Shown here piece by piece: positions 16,318-24,807 of a stretch of DNA of 64,000 bases; position 1 is the stretch's first letter; every line of letters begins with the position of its first letter. The notes beneath the pieces were generated by a model. That model saw only the letters and a list, made by a program, of their open reading frames with translations, had not been told where the DNA came from and ran no database searches. The stretch covers positions 124,001-188,000 of the forward strand of contig CANQWN010000001.1 of NCBI GenBank assembly GCA_947627575.1, in the 5' to 3' direction. Source of the DNA: an uncultured Clostridia bacterium (GTDB lineage Bacteria; Bacillota; Clostridia; Christensenellales; Borkfalkiaceae). The position numbers and the translations under genes are program-made.

Positions 16318-17040
16318 ATGAAAGAGTTTATTATCTCGCAGAATTGGTATTACTTTTTGATTGCCGCCGCAGCTTGCTATCTTTTGGGCTGTTTCAATTT
16401 TGCCGTGCTTATTTCGGGCATCAAGAAGAAAGATATTCGTTCCGAAGGCAGCGGAAATCCCGGAACGATGAATATGACGCGCACTTTCGGGCTTAAAATA
16501 GGCGCCGTAAACTTTTTTTGTGATCTTATAAAAGGCGGCATACCTGCTTTGGCGGGCTATTTGCTTTTCAAAGATTATGTTTTTTCGGGAACCGCTGTTT
16601 GCGTAGCCGATTTTACCAAATATTTTTTCGGTATATTTACCGTAATAGGGCACGTTTTCCCCGTATTTTTAAAGTTTAAGGGCGGCAAAGGCATCGCGTC
16701 CACTATGGGACTGTTCACCGTGGCGATATCCTGCGAACAGGGCAGGTGGTGGTACTTTTTTATAGTTGCCGCAATACTTATCTTAACTCTTCTCTATATC
16801 ATTGTGTTTGAATGGGGCTCTATGGGTTCTCTGCTGGGCGTATCTGCGCTTACCGTATGGCAAGCGGCGGAATATGTTGTAAAATATTCGTATTGCCTGA
16901 AAAACGGTTGGGTTATAGGTATGCTTGCGCTATTGCTGGCGATAAATCTGATAACGTGGATAGCCCACCGCAAAAATATCCTACGCCTGCTTGCCGGCGA
17001 AGAGCGCCGTACTTCCGTGCGCAAACATAAAAACGGTTAA
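16318..17040 (+). CDS. plsY: acyl-phosphate:glycerol-3-phosphate acyltransferase PlsY
   Basis: 240 residues with about six hydrophobic helices. PlsY transfers an acyl chain from acyl phosphate to glycerol-3-phosphate in the membrane, the first step of phospholipid synthesis. Its three motifs are visible: GSGNPGTMNMTR, GHVFPVFLKFKGGKGIA and the late VFEWGSMGSLLG segment. It starts one base after der and completes the DUF512-der-plsY order typical of Bacillota (gpsA, often next, is absent). Confidence 0.95.
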   Translation: MKEFIISQNWYYFLIAAAACYLLGCFNFAVLISGIKKKDIRSEGSGNPGTMNMTRTFGLKIGAVNFFCDLIKGGIPALAGYLLFKDYVFSGTAVCVADFTKYFFGIFTVIGHVFPVFLKFKGGKGIASTMGLFTVAISCEQGRWWYFFIVAAILILTLLYIIVFEWGSMGSLLGVSALTVWQAAEYVVKYSYCLKNGWVIGMLALLLAINLITWIAHRKNILRLLAGEERRTSVRKHKNG

Positions 17041-17068
17041 AAAAAACGCCCTTTAAAGGGCGTAAATT
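17041..17068 (-). terminator. terminator of the PH-like gene (may also act for plsY)
   Basis: Palindrome ACGCCCTTTAAAGGGCGT (17046-17063). Reading the minus strand it is followed by seven T; on the plus strand the tail is only moderately T-rich. Confidence 0.7.
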
Positions 17069-17550
17069 TATTTGTTTTCCGTGTCGTCCGGCGTATTTTG
17101 TTTGGAATTTATCGAAAATTCTATTTGCTTATTTGCTTCGCACATGGCGTCGATAAATTCGCTTTGCCATTCATCGCGTATCTTTATAACTATAAAATTA
17201 TTGTTTTTGAAATAAACCGTAAGTTTATTTGTGTTTCTGTCAAGCAACAAAGTTGTTATATCGCTTATTTCAAATTTGCTTTTTATTATACCGAAACAAG
17301 AGATAAGTTTATCGCCCTTTATTGCGTAATAGGAATTAATAAGCATACTTATCAGCACGATAAAGAGGAAGACGGTAACCCCGAACATCAGGGTGTATTG
17401 TATTATGGGATAGGCAAGATTTTTGGCGGTGGACACATCGCGGTAAATAAGCGAAAGTATATTGAATATAAAGCCTACCGCGCATAGCGCGCAGGCGACG
17501 TAACTTAAAGCAGTTATAGGCTTGCTGAATTTGTACTTGAATTTTTTCAT
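17068..17550 (-). CDS. two-helix membrane protein with PH-like C-terminal domain
   Basis: 160 residues from the ATG complementary to 17548-17550. Two transmembrane helices (about 13-35 and 52-75) are followed by a soluble domain of beta-strand character ([25 protein letters not shown]...) that resembles bacterial PH-like (YyaB/bPH) domains, and a polar tail. The longer start at 17571 would begin before the -10 box of its promoter and is rejected. Function unknown. The predicted transcript starts at the A of the ATG, so the message may be leaderless. Confidence 0.8.
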   Translation of the reverse strand: MKKFKYKFSKPITALSYVACALCAVGFIFNILSLIYRDVSTAKNLAYPIIQYTLMFGVTVFLFIVLISMLINSYYAIKGDKLISCFGIIKSKFEISDITTLLLDRNTNKLTVYFKNNNFIVIKIRDEWQSEFIDAMCEANKQIEFSINSKQNTPDDTENK

Positions 17551-17556
17551 AACTAT

Positions 17557-17585
17557 ATTATACCTTTGCAAGCCGTGAAATGCAA
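17557..17585 (-). promoter_or_regulatory. promoter of the PH-like gene, leaderless
   Basis: On the minus strand: TTGCAT (17585-17580), 17-base spacer, TATAAT (17562-17557); position +1 at 17550 is the first base of the start codon. On the other strand TTGAAT at 17537-17542 with TATACC at 17559-17564 could serve the divergent aconitase-like gene, overlapping this promoter. Confidence 0.65.
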
Positions 17586-17616
17586 CAAAATAAAGAAAAA
17601 TTCAAGAGGAAAAAAG

Positions 17617-19842
17617 ATGGTAAAACTTATAAAGGGCGGCGTTTACTATATGGGCGGCGCTTTGTTGAAGGAAAATGTGGCTTTTATTGTAGAGGCTAAA
17701 AAACGCGCCGCAATCAAGGGCACGATTTCTTATTCTCTGCTGGCTTCACACAATAAGGGCAGCGAAGACGACGTTAAAATAAAATTCGACGCGTTGGCTT
17801 CCCACGATATAACCTATGTGGGCATAATCCAGACCGCAAAAGCTTCCGGCTTGAAAAGTTTTCCCGTGCCCTACACGCTTACCAACTGTCATAATTCCCT
17901 GTGCGCGGTGGGCGGAACGATAAACGAGGACGATCACCTCTTCGGGCTTACCGCGGCTAAAAAATACGGCGGCAATTTTGTTCCGCCTCATCTTGCCGTA
18001 ATCCATCAGTACATGCGTGAAACGCAGGCAAAATGCGGCGCTATGATACTCGGCTCGGACAGCCATACCCGCTACGGAGCGTTGGGGACGATGGGCGTGG
18101 GCGAAGGCGGACCCGAACTTGTAAAACAACTTTTGGGGCAGACTTACGATATCAAACGTCCGGAAGTTATCGCCGTTTATCTTAAAGGCAAGCCCGCAAA
18201 GGGGGTTGGCCCGCACGATATAGCGCTTGCGCTTGTGGGCGCAACCTTCAAAAAAGGTTTCGTAAAAAACAAGATATTGGAATTTATCGGCCCGGGAATA
18301 AAAAACCTTTCCATGGATTACAGGTGCGGCATAGACGTAATGACAACCGAAACAGCGTGCCTCACCAGCATATGGGAAACCGATTCCGTAACCGAAGAAT
18401 TTTTCAGGGTTCACGGCAGGGCGGAGGATTACGCGCCTCTGCACCCCGCCGACCCGGCTTATTACGACGGCGCGGTTGTGATAGATCTTTCCCGTGTGCA
18501 GCCTATGATAGCATTGCCGTTCCATCCGTCCAACGCCTTTACCGTAAGGGAATTTCTCGATAATGCAAGCGATATACTTTCCGAAGTGAATAAGGAAGGC
18601 GAAAAGTTGGTGGGCAAAGGGAACTTCAATCTTCTTGACAAAATCAAGGACGGCAAAGTTTACGTGGATCAGGGCGTTATAGCGGGTTGCGCAGGCGGCA
18701 GTTACGAAAATATCGCCGAAGCGTGCGAAATTTTACGCGGTAAAAGTTGCGGCAACGGTGAATTTGCGCTTAACGTCTACCCTCAAAGCCAACCTGTTTT
18801 TCAGGCGCTTGCCGATAACGGGTATATCTCGCCGCTTGTAAGCGCGGGCGCGGTGATAAAAACCGCGTTCTGCGGACCCTGCTTCGGCGCAGGCGATACG
18901 CCCGCCCACAACGGGCTTTCCATAAGGCATACCACGCGGAATTTTGAAAACAGGGAAGGTTCCAAACCTGCCGAAGGACAGCTTGCCGCCGTGGCGCTTA
19001 TGGATTCGCGTTCGATAGCGGCAACGGCTGCCAACGGCGGCGCGATTACGCCTGCAACCGAAACGGAATACAAAAAGAGATTAAAACCGTACTTTTTCAA
19101 CGGCGAAGTATATAAAAACAGGGTGTATTCGGGGGCGGGGAAGCCCGAACCCGAAGCGGATGTGATATACGGCAAAAACATTACCGATTGGCCGGAACAG
19201 CTTCCGCTCGGCAATGATCTTCTGATAAAGGCTGTAAGCGTGCTTACCGACCCCGTAACCACGACGGATGAAATAATACCGTCGGGCGAAACGTCGTCGT
19301 ACCGTTCAAACCCCGTCAGACTTGCCGAATTTACTCTCTCGCGTAAAGACCCGCAGTATGTAAAACGCGCGAAAGAGGTGCGGGACGACGAATATTTGCG
19401 TCGCACCGAAGGCAAGTTGCCGCAAAACGTTCTGACCGAAGCGGGAATCGAAATAAAGCCCGACGCAATGTACGGCAGTTGCATAGTTGCGGTTAAACCC
19501 GGCGACGGCTCCGCAAGGGAACAAGCCGCGTCCTGCCAGCGCGTTTTGGGCGGCGTGGCAAATATCGCGTCGGAATATGCCACAAAACGCTATCGTTCCA
19601 ACCTGATAAATTGGGGAATGTTACCCTTCGTATGCAAAAATTCTCGCTTTGAGGTGGGCGATTATATCTACATTGAAAATATCCGCCGCGCGGTGGAGGA
19701 AGGCGCTGACAAGGTAACCGCAAAACATATTTGCGGCGGAAAAGTAAAAAATATAATACTCGAATTGGGAACGCTTACCCCCGAAGAGCGGGATATCATC
19801 CTTTGCGGCTGTCTTATCAACTACAATAAAAACAAACGTTGA
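17617..19842 (+). CDS. aconitase-superfamily hydratase, YbhJ type
   Basis: 741 residues from ATG 17617 (AGAGGA upstream). The sequence follows the aconitase fold: [19 protein letters not shown], a Cys in [10 protein letters not shown], two Cys in [12 protein letters not shown], and a swivel domain (SYRSNPVRL... [17 protein letters not shown]..., [13 protein letters not shown]). The three Cys are placed to hold a 4Fe-4S cluster. It fits the YbhJ-like hydratase group rather than AcnA, AcnB, IPM isomerase or homoaconitase; the substrate of that group is not established. No citrate synthase or isocitrate dehydrogenase is nearby. It overlaps the end of the minus-strand lipoprotein gene by 26 bases. 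Confidence 0.88.
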   Translation: MVKLIKGGVYYMGGALLKENVAFIVEAKKRAAIKGTISYSLLASHNKGSEDDVKIKFDALASHDITYVGIIQTAKASGLKSFPVPYTLTNCHNSLCAVGGTINEDDHLFGLTAAKKYGGNFVPPHLAVIHQYMRETQAKCGAMILGSDSHTRYGALGTMGVGEGGPELVKQLLGQTYDIKRPEVIAVYLKGKPAKGVGPHDIALALVGATFKKGFVKNKILEFIGPGIKNLSMDYRCGIDVMTTETACLTSIWETDSVTEEFFRVHGRAEDYAPLHPADPAYYDGAVVIDLSRVQPMIALPFHPSNAFTVREFLDNASDILSEVNKEGEKLVGKGNFNLLDKIKDGKVYVDQGVIAGCAGGSYENIAEACEILRGKSCGNGEFALNVYPQSQPVFQALADNGYISPLVSAGAVIKTAFCGPCFGAGDTPAHNGLSIRHTTRNFENREGSKPAEGQLAAVALMDSRSIAATAANGGAITPATETEYKKRLKPYFFNGEVYKNRVYSGAGKPEPEADVIYGKNITDWPEQLPLGNDLLIKAVSVLTDPVTTTDEIIPSGETSSYRSNPVRLAEFTLSRKDPQYVKRAKEVRDDEYLRRTEGKLPQNVLTEAGIEIKPDAMYGSCIVAVKPGDGSAREQAASCQRVLGGVANIASEYATKRYRSNLINWGMLPFVCKNSRFEVGDYIYIENIRRAVEEGADKVTAKHICGGKVKNIILELGTLTPEERDIILCGCLINYNKNKR

Positions 19843-20086
19843 CCACGGTCGGACGGGGCTTATAGTCGTCATATATCGGCTTTGGGTATTCTCCGTCCGA
19901 ACCGAATTGCGGGTAAATCTGCGAAATTTTTGGCACGGGATCGATATTTTCACTCGTTTCCGTGGGTAAAATTTCGGATTTTTGCATTTTGCTGCCGGTA
20001 AACGCCTTGCTGTTTTTGCATCCTGCCGCACAGGCGCAGGTTGCCGTAAGACAGACCGCAATGGCGGTAAGCAGAAATTTTTTCAT
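19817..20086 (-). CDS. small putative lipoprotein
   Basis: 89 residues. The start [23 protein letters not shown] is a signal peptide ending in a weak lipobox (CAAGC), with the lipid Cys near residue 23. The rest is polar and rich in Lys, Ser and Pro, ending in a Tyr/Pro-rich stretch and two Cys. No family recognised and no good ribosome site, and the 3' end overlaps the aconitase-like gene. The clear signal peptide is the only strong sign of coding. Confidence 0.5.
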   Translation of the reverse strand: MKKFLLTAIAVCLTATCACAAGCKNSKAFTGSKMQKSEILPTETSENIDPVPKISQIYPQFGSDGEYPKPIYDDYKPRPTVVNVCFYCS

Positions 20087-20127
20087 ACCGACAGTATGAA
20101 TATTAACGAAAAATAGTATTCGTTTGC

Positions 20128-20156
20128 TTGTAAAATTATGGGCGACGTGCTAAAAT
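20128..20156 (+). promoter_or_regulatory. promoter of the TM1266-like/ABC importer operon
   Basis: TTGTAA (20128-20133), 17-base spacer, TAAAAT (20151-20156). Transcript start predicted near 20163, leaving a leader of about 97 bases. Confidence 0.65.
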
Positions 20157-20162
20157 TATGTT

Positions 20163-20259
20163 GCCTGAATCCAAAGGATTACCTGCGGGTGAAGGGAAAT
20201 CAACGCGTTTTGCAATGCGTTCTTTTTCCGTACCCCGCAGAAAAGGCGGGGATTTTTTT
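20163..20259 (+). promoter_or_regulatory. attenuator or riboswitch-like leader with alternative hairpins
   Basis: Three elements can be drawn. (1) Small hairpin AATCC-AAA-GGATT (20168-20180). (2) Long hairpin: CTGCGGG (20183-20189) with CCCGCAG (20234-20240), GGAAA (20195-20199) with TTTCC (20225-20229), AACGC (20202-20206) with GCGTT (20217-20221). (3) Terminator: CCCCGC (20233-20238) with GCGGGG (20246-20251), followed by seven T ending at the ATG. Folds 2 and 3 share 20234-20238 and exclude each other. GGCGGGG also serves as ribosome site, so control may act on transcription, translation or both. I cannot match it to a class I know. Confidence 0.65.
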
Positions 20260-20508
20260 ATGGAAGAAAACAGACTTGCAATAATAAGCGTTTTGGTGTA
20301 CGACAGGGAACAAAGCCCTGCCGTAAACGCCGTACTTTCGCAATACGGCGAAAGAATTATCGGCAGAATGGGCATACCTTACAGGGAAAGGGGAGTAAAC
20401 GTCATGTGCATAGTTATAGACGCGCCCAACGAAATAATAAATACGGTTACGGGTAAACTTGGTATGATAAAGGGCGTAACGGCAAAAACGCTTACTTCAA
20501 AAGCATAA
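20260..20508 (+). CDS. TM1266-like small regulatory (ACT/NikR-C fold) protein
   Basis: 82 residues from ATG 20260; the in-frame codons before it belong to the leader. RLAIISVLVYDREQS, VNAVLSQYGERIIGRMGIPYRERGVNVMCIVIDAP and TGKLGMIKGVTAKTL match the TM1266 family, annotated as putative regulator of the iron-only hydrogenase system, with a ferredoxin-like fold related to ACT and NikR C-terminal domains. No hydrogenase or HydEFG gene is in the window; instead an ABC importer follows 21 bases later. A ligand-sensing role for that importer is possible but is inference. Confidence 0.82.
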   Translation: MEENRLAIISVLVYDREQSPAVNAVLSQYGERIIGRMGIPYRERGVNVMCIVIDAPNEIINTVTGKLGMIKGVTAKTLTSKA

Positions 20509-20529
20509 AAACATTTAAGAGGTGTAGAT

Positions 20530-21534
20530 ATGAAAAAATTTTTTATCGCGCTTGTATGCGCCGCTCTTGCGGTAGTTACGGCAAGCGGGTTTACAGCCTG
20601 CAAGAAGAAGGGCGACATTGAAGTTTATACGCCCAACGGCGCGCCCGCGCTCGCTTTGGCGTATTTGTTTTCGTTGGACGACGAAAACTATTTCGGCAGG
20701 GATGTGGATTACGACGTGGTGAACGCGCAGACAATCCAAACTTACGTAACAGGCAAACGCCCCCAAGCGGATATATGTATTCTGCCCGTAAATATTGCCT
20801 GCAAATTACTCGGCAACGGCGATACGTATAAAATGCTGGGTACGGTTACGCACGGCAACTTGTATATAATGGGTAAGACGGAGGACGAACTGAACGACGC
20901 AAATTTATCCGAAAAACTTACCGGAAAGACGGTAGGCGTAGTTCAGCTTGCAAACGTCCCGGGACTTACTTTTCAGGCGCTTTTGAAAGATAAGGGTATG
21001 CAGTGCAAACAGTTGGGCAATTCCGATGCGCCGGATGCGGATAAGGTAAATTTAAAAGCCATCCAACCCGACGCGGTTCTTCCCGGTGAAACCACTTGCG
21101 ATTATTATGTGGTGCCCGAACCCGCGGCTACCACAAAGGCAAGCAAAACCACTTTGAGTATAGTGGGGGACGTACAGCGGTTATACGGCGGGGAAGAGGG
21201 CTACCCGCAGGCGGCGCTTGTGGCAAAAACCTCGCTTATCGACAGCGACCCGAAGTTTATTGAAAGTTTTACGCAGGCTGTGGAATACAGCGCGCAGTGG
21301 ATACAAACCGCCGACCCCTCATATGTTGTCAGGTTGGTAAACGACGAGCTTGACGACGGCGAAGCGCCGCAATTCACGGTGATGAACACAACTTCCGAAG
21401 TGATTAAAAATTGCGCCGTAAGGTATGAATCGTCTGCGGTGTGCAAACAGAAAGTTTTGGATATAATCGAAAAATTTATCGATATAAACCCCACAAGCGC
21501 GGCAACGCCATCTGATTCTTTCTTTTACGCATAA
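20530..21534 (+). CDS. ABC importer substrate-binding lipoprotein (NMT1/THI5-SsuA type)
   Basis: 334 residues. Lipoprotein signal MKKFFIALVCAALAVVTASG with lipobox FTAC (Cys24). The mature part has the periplasmic-binding fold of the NMT1/THI5-like family: TPNGAPALALAYLF, ADICILPVNIA, LTGKTVGVVQLANVPGLTFQALL. Relatives bind thiamine precursors, sulfonates or other small anions; which applies here cannot be decided. GAGGTG precedes ATG 20530. Permease and ATPase genes follow directly. Confidence 0.9.
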   Translation: MKKFFIALVCAALAVVTASGFTACKKKGDIEVYTPNGAPALALAYLFSLDDENYFGRDVDYDVVNAQTIQTYVTGKRPQADICILPVNIACKLLGNGDTYKMLGTVTHGNLYIMGKTEDELNDANLSEKLTGKTVGVVQLANVPGLTFQALLKDKGMQCKQLGNSDAPDADKVNLKAIQPDAVLPGETTCDYYVVPEPAATTKASKTTLSIVGDVQRLYGGEEGYPQAALVAKTSLIDSDPKFIESFTQAVEYSAQWIQTADPSYVVRLVNDELDDGEAPQFTVMNTTSEVIKNCAVRYESSAVCKQKVLDIIEKFIDINPTSAATPSDSFFYA

Positions 21535-22323
21535 ATGAGGGAATTCATTAAAAAACGAAAACTTAATATTATATGTTCGGTTGCGGCGGTGTGCATTGCT
21601 TTTCTCGTGTGGATAATAGCATATTACGCGGTTGCAAACGATTATATAGTGCCGTCTTTCCCCGATACCGCAAAGCAATTTTTCTGTTTGTTTGCGGAGG
21701 GGGCGTTCTGGACGGGATTTTCCTATACGCTTTTACGCTCGCTTACGGCGTTTTTGATATCGTTTGTGCTTGCGGCTGTTTTTGCCGCGCTATCCGCCGT
21801 ATCGCGCGCCTTTGCGCTTACTGTGCGCCCTTTGATTTCGTTTTTGAGGACGTTGCCTACGCTGGCTGTTACGCTGATGCTGCTTATATGGACTTCTGCC
21901 GCCGTCGCGCCGGTTGCGGTTGCCGCATTGGTGATGTTCCCTATGCTGTACGCCGAATTTACGGCGGCGGAGGAGGGGATAGACGTAGAACTGCGCCAGA
22001 TGCTTTCGGTTTACGGCGTGTCCGCAAAAAAGCGGTTGTTCAAGGTGTATTTGCCTTTGATTTCAAAGGATGTTTTTTCGAGAATAGGCGCCGATTTTTC
22101 GCTGTGCATTAAAATAACCGTATCAGGCGAAGTGCTTGCGGTAACTTTCAGAAGTTTGGGCGGATTGATGCAGGAAGCCAAATATTTTGCCGAAATGCCC
22201 CGCCTTGCCGCGCTTACCGTGGCGGCGGTGCTGTTCGGATTGTTTGCCGACATAGCGCTTTCACAGCTTGCGCGTATAAACAACAAATGGGCGAAAGGGG
22301 GTGTTTCCATTGTTAGACTTTGA
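21535..22323 (+). CDS. ABC importer permease
   Basis: 262 residues starting at the base after the previous stop. Six hydrophobic helices and the EAA-type loop contacting the ATPase (ELRQMLSVYGVSAKKRLFKVYLPLI, about residues 145-170) identify a BPD_transp_1 permease of the SsuC/ThiX sort. It would form the membrane channel for the NMT1-type binding protein encoded upstream. Its 3' end overlaps the ATPase gene by 14 bases. Confidence 0.93.
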   Translation: MREFIKKRKLNIICSVAAVCIAFLVWIIAYYAVANDYIVPSFPDTAKQFFCLFAEGAFWTGFSYTLLRSLTAFLISFVLAAVFAALSAVSRAFALTVRPLISFLRTLPTLAVTLMLLIWTSAAVAPVAVAALVMFPMLYAEFTAAEEGIDVELRQMLSVYGVSAKKRLFKVYLPLISKDVFSRIGADFSLCIKITVSGEVLAVTFRSLGGLMQEAKYFAEMPRLAALTVAAVLFGLFADIALSQLARINNKWAKGGVSIVRL

Positions 22324-22969
22324 AATTACCGATAAAAGCTACGGCGATAACAAAGTATACGAAAATTTCCGCCTATCCGTCGAAGAAAAAAAGATTACCT
22401 GCATTTTGGGCGAAAGCGGTTGCGGCAAAACAACTTTGCTGAACATTATCGCGGGGCTTACAGATTATAAAGGCAAAATACCGCGCCTCAAATGTTCGTA
22501 TGTGTTCCAGACGCCGCGCCTTGTTCCCAACCTCACCGTCAGGGGAAATCTTGCGTTGACTTGCGCAGACGGCGTAAGGGTGGAAGCGGTGATTGAACGT
22601 ATGAGGCTGAAGGACAAAGCCGATAGTTACCCCGTATCCCTTTCGGGCGGACAGGCACAGCGCGTCGCTTTGGCGCGCGCGCTTTTGTTCGATGGGGATA
22701 TAATGCTGCTTGACGAGCCTTTTTCATCTTTGGATTTGAAGTTGAAGAGGGAAATAATACAACTTTTTTGCGAAACGATAAAAGAGGCGGGTAAAACCGC
22801 GCTTTTCGTCACGCACGATATAGACGAGGCGGCGGCTTTGGCGCAGAGAATAGTGGTAATAAAAGGCGGCAAAATAGTTTACGACAGCACGCCGGAATAC
22901 GACGTGCCGCGTAGCTTAGGGCAATGCGGGCAACTGCGTTATAAGTTGCTTGAAGTTATGTCGGATTAA
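22310..22969 (+). CDS. ABC importer ATPase
   Basis: About 219 residues. Walker A GESGCGKTTLL, Q-loop FQTPRLVPNLTV, signature LSGGQAQRVALARALL, Walker B IMLLDEPFSSLD and the switch His in FVTHDIDEAAAL are all intact. The start is taken as TTG 22310, which has GGGGG 8 bases upstream; GTG 22301 is in frame but would sit on the ribosome site. It powers the preceding permease and completes a three-gene importer. Confidence 0.93.
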   Translation: MLDFEITDKSYGDNKVYENFRLSVEEKKITCILGESGCGKTTLLNIIAGLTDYKGKIPRLKCSYVFQTPRLVPNLTVRGNLALTCADGVRVEAVIERMRLKDKADSYPVSLSGGQAQRVALARALLFDGDIMLLDEPFSSLDLKLKREIIQLFCETIKEAGKTALFVTHDIDEAAALAQRIVVIKGGKIVYDSTPEYDVPRSLGQCGQLRYKLLEVMSD

Positions 22970-23003
22970 TGGAAACCGTTTGAAAAATTTTATCTGATTT
23001 AGC

Positions 23004-23032
23004 TTGACATATCTTTTCTGTGAAATTATAAT
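23004..23032 (+). promoter_or_regulatory. full-consensus promoter of mscL
   Basis: TTGACA (23004-23009), exactly 17 bases, TATAAT (23027-23032). Both boxes match sigma-A consensus completely. Confidence 0.9.
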
Positions 23033-23061
23033 ATTTACATAAAATAAACGAGGTGAAATAC

Positions 23062-23670
23062 ATGAAGAAGTTTTTTGCCGAATTCAAGGCCTTTATTTCT
23101 CGCGGAAATATCATTGATTTGGCTATCGGCGTTATCATAGGCGGAGCTTTCAGCGCAATAGTAACTGCGCTGACGAACAATATCCTGATGCCTATAATCA
23201 ACTGGATACTTCTTGCAATTACGGGCGGCGAAGGTCTTGACCAGATCTTCACTTACCTTAAAAAAGTGTACGAAGTGGGCGAGGACGGCACCGTTCTGAC
23301 GACGATCGATCTTACCAAGTCGATTTATATCGATTGGGGCGCGTTTATCACGGCGATTATAAACTTTATACTTATCGCCCTCGTGCTTTTCCTTATCGTC
23401 AAGTTGATTAACGACACGCGTAAAAACGTGGAAGAAAACAAAAACAAGTTTGCGCCTCTCACCAAGGACGAAGTAAAAGCGCTTAAAAAGGAAGGCAAGA
23501 ACAAGGAAGAAATCCTTGCGGTTGCCGCACAGCGTAAGGCTGAAAAGGAAGAGGCTGACAAAAAAGCCGCCGAAGAGGCTGCCGCCGCAGAGGCAAACGC
23601 GGTTACCACCGAAAAACTGCTTGCGGAAATACGCGATTTGCTGAAAGAGCAAAAAGCGCCCAAAGAATAA
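23062..23670 (+). CDS. mscL: large-conductance mechanosensitive channel MscL with long charged tail
   Basis: 202 residues, against 120-150 usual. MscL forms a homopentameric pore that opens under membrane tension during hypo-osmotic shock. TM1 (FISRGNIIDLAIGVIIGGAFSAIV) and TM2 (AFITAIINFILIALVLFLIV) are typical. The C-terminal cytoplasmic part is extended by about 60 residues rich in Lys, Glu and Ala (KEEADKKAAEEAAAAEA), probably a long helical bundle, ending with the family's LLAEIRDLLKEQ helix. ATG 23062 is chosen over GTG 23053 because GAGGTG lies 7 bases before the ATG. Confidence 0.95.
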   Translation: MKKFFAEFKAFISRGNIIDLAIGVIIGGAFSAIVTALTNNILMPIINWILLAITGGEGLDQIFTYLKKVYEVGEDGTVLTTIDLTKSIYIDWGAFITAIINFILIALVLFLIVKLINDTRKNVEENKNKFAPLTKDEVKALKKEGKNKEEILAVAAQRKAEKEEADKKAAEEAAAAEANAVTTEKLLAEIRDLLKEQKAPKE

Positions 23671-23686
23671 TTTCAGGCATAAATTT

Positions 23687-23723
23687 AAGCGCCCGTAGTA
23701 TGTACGGGCGCTTGTATTTTTTT
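23687..23723 (+). terminator. terminator after mscL
   Basis: Perfect 11-bp stem AAGCGCCCGTA / TACGGGCGCTT (23687-23697, 23703-23713), then GTATTTTTTT. Confidence 0.88.
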
Positions 23724-23815
23724 CAAACGGCGCGATTTTTGCGTTTGTCAATCGTTTGCGTATGCAATATAGAAAATTTTGTATATTAAATTTTGATTTT
23801 TTCTCGTTAAAAAAG

Positions 23816-23844
23816 TTTTCAATAACTACATATTGTGGTATAAT
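23816..23844 (+). promoter_or_regulatory. candidate distal promoter of the purine operon
   Basis: TTTTCA (23816-23821), 17-base spacer, TATAAT (23839-23844). It points toward purE, 372 bases away, and its RNA would run antisense through the small minus-strand gene. I see no better plus-strand promoter closer to purE, and no purine riboswitch in the leader. Confidence 0.45.
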
Positions 23845-23868
23845 TTATCCGTAACCGAAGATATTGTG

Positions 23869-24171
23869 TCACACAACGAAAAAAGTAAACCCCGAACGGA
23901 AAGCAAGCACGGCGATATAAACGTTCAATACGCCGATAACGGGCATCGTTATCATAAGCAACAGGTTTTTAAGGCGGTAGCGCATTATAAACATACTTAC
24001 GTAAATAGCTATCGCGCCGCCCAAAATCGCCGTAAGTATCAGTTTGCCGTCGCCGCTTGTAGGTTTTGAACCGTTGTCGTCAAACTCGTCCCGCTGTGAA
24101 CGCAGCAGCAACACAGCGTAAAAATTTACGGCGAGGATATAGACGATAAAAATTATATACAGCAACAGCAT
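23869..24171 (-). CDS. small three-helix membrane protein (DUF1294-like)
   Basis: 100 residues from the ATG complementary to 24169-24171; a TTG further up (24189) is less likely. Three transmembrane helices (about 3-23, 42-62, 70-90) with a short Asp/Ser-rich loop between the first two. The block KLILTAILGGAIAIYVSMFIMRYRLK resembles the Gly-Gly segment of DUF1294 proteins, but the match is by eye. No ribosome site is obvious. It is divergent from purE with 44 bases between starts. Confidence 0.65.
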   Translation of the reverse strand: MLLLYIIFIVYILAVNFYAVLLLRSQRDEFDDNGSKPTSGDGKLILTAILGGAIAIYVSMFIMRYRLKNLLLMITMPVIGVLNVYIAVLAFRSGFTFFVV

Positions 24172-24215
24172 ATTAAAAGTATGTCGCAAAACTTATGTTT
24201 AATACGGAGGCAAAA

Positions 24216-24713
24216 ATGTCCAAGGTAGCTGTTATTATGGGCAGTAAATCGGATTTTCCCACAGTTAAAGCGGCGGTTACGCTTATAAAAAGTTTCGGCG
24301 TGGAAACCGAAGTAAGGGTTATTTCGGCGCACCGCACGCCGGAAGAAGCGCATGAATATGCGCTTACGGCAAGGGACCGCGGCATAGAAGTTATTATATG
24401 CGCCGCGGGTAAAGCCGCGCACCTCGGCGGTGTGATGGCGGCGGTTACCACTTTGCCCGTAATAGGTTTGCCCGTAAAAACCGATATGATGGGCGGGCTG
24501 GACAGCCTGCTGTCGATAGTGCAGATGCCGTCGGGTATACCCGTGGCAACCGTCGGCGTAAACGCAAGCGAAAACGCCGGCCTGCTCGCTATGCAGATAT
24601 TGGGCGTAAAATATCCCGAAATCGCCGAAAAACTTGCCGATTACAAGCAAAAAATGCGCGATAAAATAAACGCGGACGATTGCGCTCTGCAAGAAGAATT
24701 AAAGCATTTATAA
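24216..24713 (+). CDS. purE: 5-(carboxyamino)imidazole ribonucleotide mutase PurE
   Basis: 165 residues from ATG 24216 (GGAGG upstream). IMGSKSDFPTV, ISAHRTPEEAHEYA, AGKAAHLGGVMAA and SIVQMPSGIPVAT are the substrate-binding segments of the class I (bacterial mutase) type, which uses N5-CAIR made by PurK. No purK lies in this operon; it may be elsewhere or dispensable at high CO2. First gene of a nine-gene purine operon, though two hairpins separate it from purC. Confidence 0.95.
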   Translation: MSKVAVIMGSKSDFPTVKAAVTLIKSFGVETEVRVISAHRTPEEAHEYALTARDRGIEVIICAAGKAAHLGGVMAAVTTLPVIGLPVKTDMMGGLDSLLSIVQMPSGIPVATVGVNASENAGLLAMQILGVKYPEIAEKLADYKQKMRDKINADDCALQEELKHL

Positions 24714-24720
24714 AATAATT

Positions 24721-24757
24721 ATACCCGCAGTGCGTCTGCGGGTATTTAAGTTGTTTT
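24721..24757 (+). terminator. internal terminator-like hairpin between purE and purC
   Basis: Perfect 10-bp stem ATACCCGCAG / CTGCGGGTAT with loop TGCGT, followed by TTTAAGTTGTTTT. Imperfect T tract, so it may only reduce expression of the downstream genes. Confidence 0.65.
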
Positions 24758-24758
24758 A

Positions 24759-24775
24759 AACGCTTAAAAAGCGTT
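24759..24775 (+). other. second small hairpin before purC
   Basis: AACGCTT / AAGCGTT with loop AAA, directly after the purE hairpin and 33 bases before the purC ATG. No T tract follows; role unknown, possibly RNA stabilisation. Confidence 0.4.
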
Positions 24776-24807
24776 ACTCAATAAAAAATTTTTAAGGAGT
24801 TTACTTT

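Noticed and set aside
20087-20100. Sporulation-type -10 box (CATACTGT) for the small lipoprotein gene on the minus strand
   Set aside because: Only a partial match, too close to the ATG and without a convincing -35.
20163-20259. TPP riboswitch before the NMT1-type importer
   Set aside because: A stretch resembling the 3' half (CCTGA...AGGGAA) is present, but the CTGAGA-containing 5' half is absent.
23845-24215. Purine riboswitch before purE
   Set aside because: No three-way-junction core of the guanine/adenine class can be found in the leader.
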